DNA from: Blastococcus saxobsidens DD2
Lineage (GTDB): Bacteria; Actinomycetota; Actinomycetes; Mycobacteriales; Geodermatophilaceae
NCBI RefSeq assembly: GCF_000284015.1
Contig: NC_016943.1
Location: 3,389,541 to 3,453,540 of the forward strand
Direction: 5' to 3'
Length of the DNA: 64,000 bases
The translations under genes were made by a program, and so were the position numbers. This document shows positions 61,550-64,000 of this stretch, one piece after another. The notes under the pieces were generated by a model. It was not told where the DNA came from. It worked only from the letters and a program-made list of their open reading frames with translations, and did no database searches. The first letter of the stretch is position 1. Every line of letters starts with the position of its first letter.

Positions 61550-62803
61550 TCAGGTGGGCGCCTGCAGGTCGGCGTCCTGCACGGGCACCCGGCGGCGGAG
61601 ACCGGGAACCGGCAGCCCACGCGACCGGCGGACCATGCGGCGGCTGAGGCGGATCGTGACGGCGGCGAGCAGGCTGAGCACCGCAGCGGTCAGCCAGGCG
61701 GCGGGATAGGAGAACGTCTGCGCGACGACGCCGAAGAACAGCGGTCCGCCGGCTGCGCCCAGGGACAAGCCGGTCTGCACGAACCCGGTCACCGACGCAG
61801 CGGCGGCCCGGTTGTCGCGGATCACGGCGAAGTGGAACAGACCCGTCCAGGCCCAGCCCAGGCCGTAGGCCATCGCCGCACCCAGGACGAACAGCGCGGT
61901 CTGCCCGGTGGCCAGGAAGCCGTAGCCGAGGGCGCCGCCGGTGAGCAGGTTGGCGATGAACAGGTAGCGGCTCCGGTCGGGATGCCGGTCGGCCAGCCAC
62001 CCGAAGCCGATCCGGTTTCCCAGGCCCAGCACCGAGCAGGCGGCGAAGAGCAGCCCGGCCCGGCCGGGCGCCACGCCCGCCGCGACGGCGGAGTCGACGA
62101 GGAAGACGCCGGTGGACGTCGAGGCCGCCGCACCGAGGAACCCGCCGAGGGTCAGCACCAGCAGCCCTCCGCGCGGCAGGCCCTTGTCCGGTGCGCCGGT
62201 GTCCGCGGTCCGGGGCCCGGCGTGCGCGTCCCGCCCGCCGACGGCCGTCGCGACGAGCAGCAGTACCGCCAGCGCGACCGCTGCGGCGGCCGCCCAGCGC
62301 CATCCGAAGACCAGCGCGATGCCGGGGACGGAGAGACCGCCGAGCAGGGTGGCCGCCGGGATCGACGACTGCTTGATGCCGAAGGCCAGCCCGAGCCGGT
62401 GCTCGGTCACGAACTCGGAGATGCCGAGGTTGGCCGCGGGCTGGGCGACCGCGTTGCCCAGCCCGCCGATCGCCAGGCCGGCCATCAGCCAGCCCGCCGA
62501 CGAGGCGGTGCCGATGGTGACCAGCGAGCCGATCGCCAGCACCGCGGCCAGCACCGCGCCCCTGCGCGCGCCCAGTCGTTGCACCAGCCGCCCGCCGGGC
62601 CGCGCGCAGGTGCCGGACACGGCGAACAGCGTCGCCGCAGCCAGGCCGAACAGTCCCAGGCCCACCTCGAGGTCGGCGCGGATCTGCACCGCCAGCGCGC
62701 CGACCAGGAAGGCCGGCAGCACCCCCAGGACCGAGACGGCGACGGCCTGCAGGATCGCGCGGGTCGACGCCGGGGCTCCGGCTCCTGGGGGCGGTCCGGT
62801 CAC
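61550..62803 (-). CDS. MFS transporter, second copy
   Basis: Protein of 417 residues from GTG overlapping the preceding stop. It resembles the other MFS protein in the window in several motifs (GIKQSSIPAATLLGG against GTKQAAIPLATMLAG; GFGWLADRHPDRSRYLF), so both belong to one subfamily. Twelve membrane segments are visible. It probably imports the acid handled by the Ldh, RraA and dehydrogenase products. Confidence 0.87.
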   Translation of the reverse strand: MTGPPPGAGAPASTRAILQAVAVSVLGVLPAFLVGALAVQIRADLEVGLGLFGLAAATLFAVSGTCARPGGRLVQRLGARRGAVLAAVLAIGSLVTIGTASSAGWLMAGLAIGGLGNAVAQPAANLGISEFVTEHRLGLAFGIKQSSIPAATLLGGLSVPGIALVFGWRWAAAAAVALAVLLLVATAVGGRDAHAGPRTADTGAPDKGLPRGGLLVLTLGGFLGAAASTSTGVFLVDSAVAAGVAPGRAGLLFAACSVLGLGNRIGFGWLADRHPDRSRYLFIANLLTGGALGYGFLATGQTALFVLGAAMAYGLGWAWTGLFHFAVIRDNRAAAASVTGFVQTGLSLGAAGGPLFFGVVAQTFSYPAAWLTAAVLSLLAAVTIRLSRRMVRRSRGLPVPGLRRRVPVQDADLQAPT

Positions 62804-63990
62804 CGAGCGGGCACACCCAGGGGCCGGCCGACCCGTTCCCCGAGCTGCCGGAGGGCGGCGTGGGTCCCGGCGTCCAACGGCACGCCCTGCACCCGTCGGG
62901 CGGTCCGCTCGGCCGCCGCCCGCTGGCCGGGCGTCCGCACCGGTAGCGCGGGGTCCACCGGGATCAGCGCGCGCAGCTCGCCGAGCAGCCGCTGGGTCTC
63001 GGCCTGCATGCGGGTCGGGTCCCCGAGCCGTGCGGGGTCGAGGACGACGACCAGGTGGCTGGTCCGGGGAGGGCCGGTCACGGCGCGGGCGGTCAGGTTG
63101 CCGACGCCCGGACCGAACGGCCCTCCGGCGAGCACGGCCGTGAGGAGCTCGACCAGCAGCGCCAGGCCGTACCCCTTGTGGCTGGAGTGCTCGCGGTCGC
63201 TGCCCAGAGGCAGGAGCGGGCCCTTGCCCGGGTAGACCGCGCCCGGGTCGGTGGTCGGGTGGCCCTCGGCCGTCAGGCCCCAGCCCAGCGGGATCTGCTT
63301 CCCCAGGCGCAGCGCGATCTCGAACTTGCCGCCGGCGACCGCCGACGTCGCCATGTCGAAGACCATGGGTTCCTCGCCGGCCACCGGCATGCCCAGCGCC
63401 AGCGGGTTGGTGCCGAAGTAGGGGCGGGCCGAGCCGGTGGGCGCGACGATCGGCCCGGTGTTGGTCGCGGCGATGGCCACCAGACCCTGCCGCGCCGCGT
63501 CGTAGACGTAGGAACCGCTGGCCCCGTGGTGGCTGCTGTCCCGCACGTTCACCCAGCCCAGACCGAGCCGGCGCGCCCGCTCCACCGCCTCGTGCAGCGC
63601 CACGGCGGTGACCGGGTGGCCGAGCATGCCGTGGCCGTCGACGAGCGCCACCGCGCCACCGTCGGAGTGCACCGTCGGTTCGGCGTCGGCCGTGATCGCC
63701 CCGCTGCCGATCATCGCGACGTACGCGGGCAGGCGGGCGATGCCGTGCGAGTCGATGCCGGACAGGTCGGCATAGGCCAGCACGTGGGCGACCTCCCGGG
63801 CGTGGGACGGCCGCACGCCCACCGCCTCGAGCACCTCGACGGTCCACGCCTGCAGGTCGTCGGCCGGCACCCGCACCGCGGGCTCCGCGACCGCCTCGAC
63901 GGCTTCCACGCCGGCCGGCTCCTGGGCCGTGCGCGGCTCGGTGGCCCCGGTGGCTGCCGTCGTACCGGCGTCGTCGAAGGCGGCGAGCAC
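62800..63990 (-). CDS. Ldh-family (type 2 malate/lactate) dehydrogenase, start uncertain
   Basis: At least 396 residues of the malate/L-lactate/ureidoglycolate dehydrogenase type: LAYADLSGIDSHGIARLPAYV, VNVRDSSHHGASGSYVYDAARQGL (catalytic His), and HSSHKGYGLALLVELLTA. The family core begins near VRVPADDLQAW (about residue 39); the first ~38 residues are low-complexity. GTG at 63990 is one possible start, but the frame is open to the window edge, so the true start may lie outside, or be a later GTG. First gene of the operon leading to the MFS and RraA genes. Confidence 0.85.
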   Translation of the reverse strand: MLAAFDDAGTTAATGATEPRTAQEPAGVEAVEAVAEPAVRVPADDLQAWTVEVLEAVGVRPSHAREVAHVLAYADLSGIDSHGIARLPAYVAMIGSGAITADAEPTVHSDGGAVALVDGHGMLGHPVTAVALHEAVERARRLGLGWVNVRDSSHHGASGSYVYDAARQGLVAIAATNTGPIVAPTGSARPYFGTNPLALGMPVAGEEPMVFDMATSAVAGGKFEIALRLGKQIPLGWGLTAEGHPTTDPGAVYPGKGPLLPLGSDREHSSHKGYGLALLVELLTAVLAGGPFGPGVGNLTARAVTGPPRTSHLVVVLDPARLGDPTRMQAETQRLLGELRALIPVDPALPVRTPGQRAAAERTARRVQGVPLDAGTHAALRQLGERVGRPLGVPAR

Positions 63991-64000
63991 GGCCGCGGCC

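Noticed and set aside
1..64000. CRISPR arrays, tRNA or rRNA genes, insertion sequences
   Set aside because: No regularly spaced repeats, cloverleaf-like segments or transposase frames with terminal repeats were seen.

Overview
The window is very GC-rich DNA with dense genes, frequent GTG starts, many 4-nt ATGA/GTGA overlaps and actinobacterial families such as DUF222-HNH, DUF4916, DUF6318 and mycothiol-type proteins. It most resembles a Geodermatophilaceae chromosome (Blastococcus, Geodermatophilus or Modestobacter). That is an inference, strengthened by a UAG-encoded selenoprotein candidate, because UAG-programmed selenocysteine has been reported for Geodermatophilus and Blastococcus. I saw no tRNA, rRNA, CRISPR array or insertion sequence. 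No gap between genes exceeds 300 bases.

1-5.1 kb: the end of a GntR/FCD regulator and a long CtpI-like P-type ATPase, closed by a hairpin. 5.1-21.6 kb is a defence island: two uncharacterised coupled genes, a complete type I Wadjet system (jetABCD) with a MazEF-like toxin-antitoxin pair lodged between jetA and jetB, a VapBC-like pair, a second MazEF-like pair, a SWIM-SNF2 helicase and a HEPN-MNT pair. The jetA and jetB promoters are near-copies of each other, which would explain how jetBCD stays expressed beyond the inserted toxin-antitoxin pair.

21.6-27.3 kb: a betaine/methylglycine demethylation operon (dimethylglycine oxidase, sarcosine-oxidase-like enzyme, Rieske oxygenase) and its IclR regulator. 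Matching inverted repeats lie in front of both. 27.3-44.4 kb is a mosaic: a NUDIX-like protein, PHA depolymerase, DUF4407 membrane protein, an acidic lipoprotein, a flavin monooxygenase with divergent TetR, a xi-class GST, an acyl-CoA dehydrogenase/LLM/AMP-ligase group, and a lipoprotein/secreted protein/DUF222-HNH cluster.

44.4-54.0 kb is the most striking region: a TetR-flanked operon of seven coupled genes (acyl-CoA ligase, enoyl-CoA hydratase, two acyl-CoA dehydrogenases, a thioredoxin-reductase-like flavoprotein, and two paralogous proteins of unknown function). The flavoprotein frame is interrupted by a single TAG exactly at the U of a UGSC motif. The TAG is followed by a hairpin whose loop sits at the same distance as in the E. 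coli fdhF SECIS. I read this as one 482-residue selenoprotein, a thioredoxin reductase-UGSC fusion decoded at UAG, which a standard gene caller would split in two.

54.0-64.0 kb: catabolic genes for an unidentified oxo/hydroxy acid (two FAH-family hydrolases, SDR, DHDPS-family aldolase, L-2-hydroxyglutarate oxidase, two MFS carriers, an NAD(P) dehydrogenase, an RraA-family protein and an Ldh-family dehydrogenase).

Across the window, seven transcription units start with a TAnnnT hexamer exactly 6 nt before the start codon, which points to leaderless transcripts, particularly for toxin-antitoxin and regulator genes.
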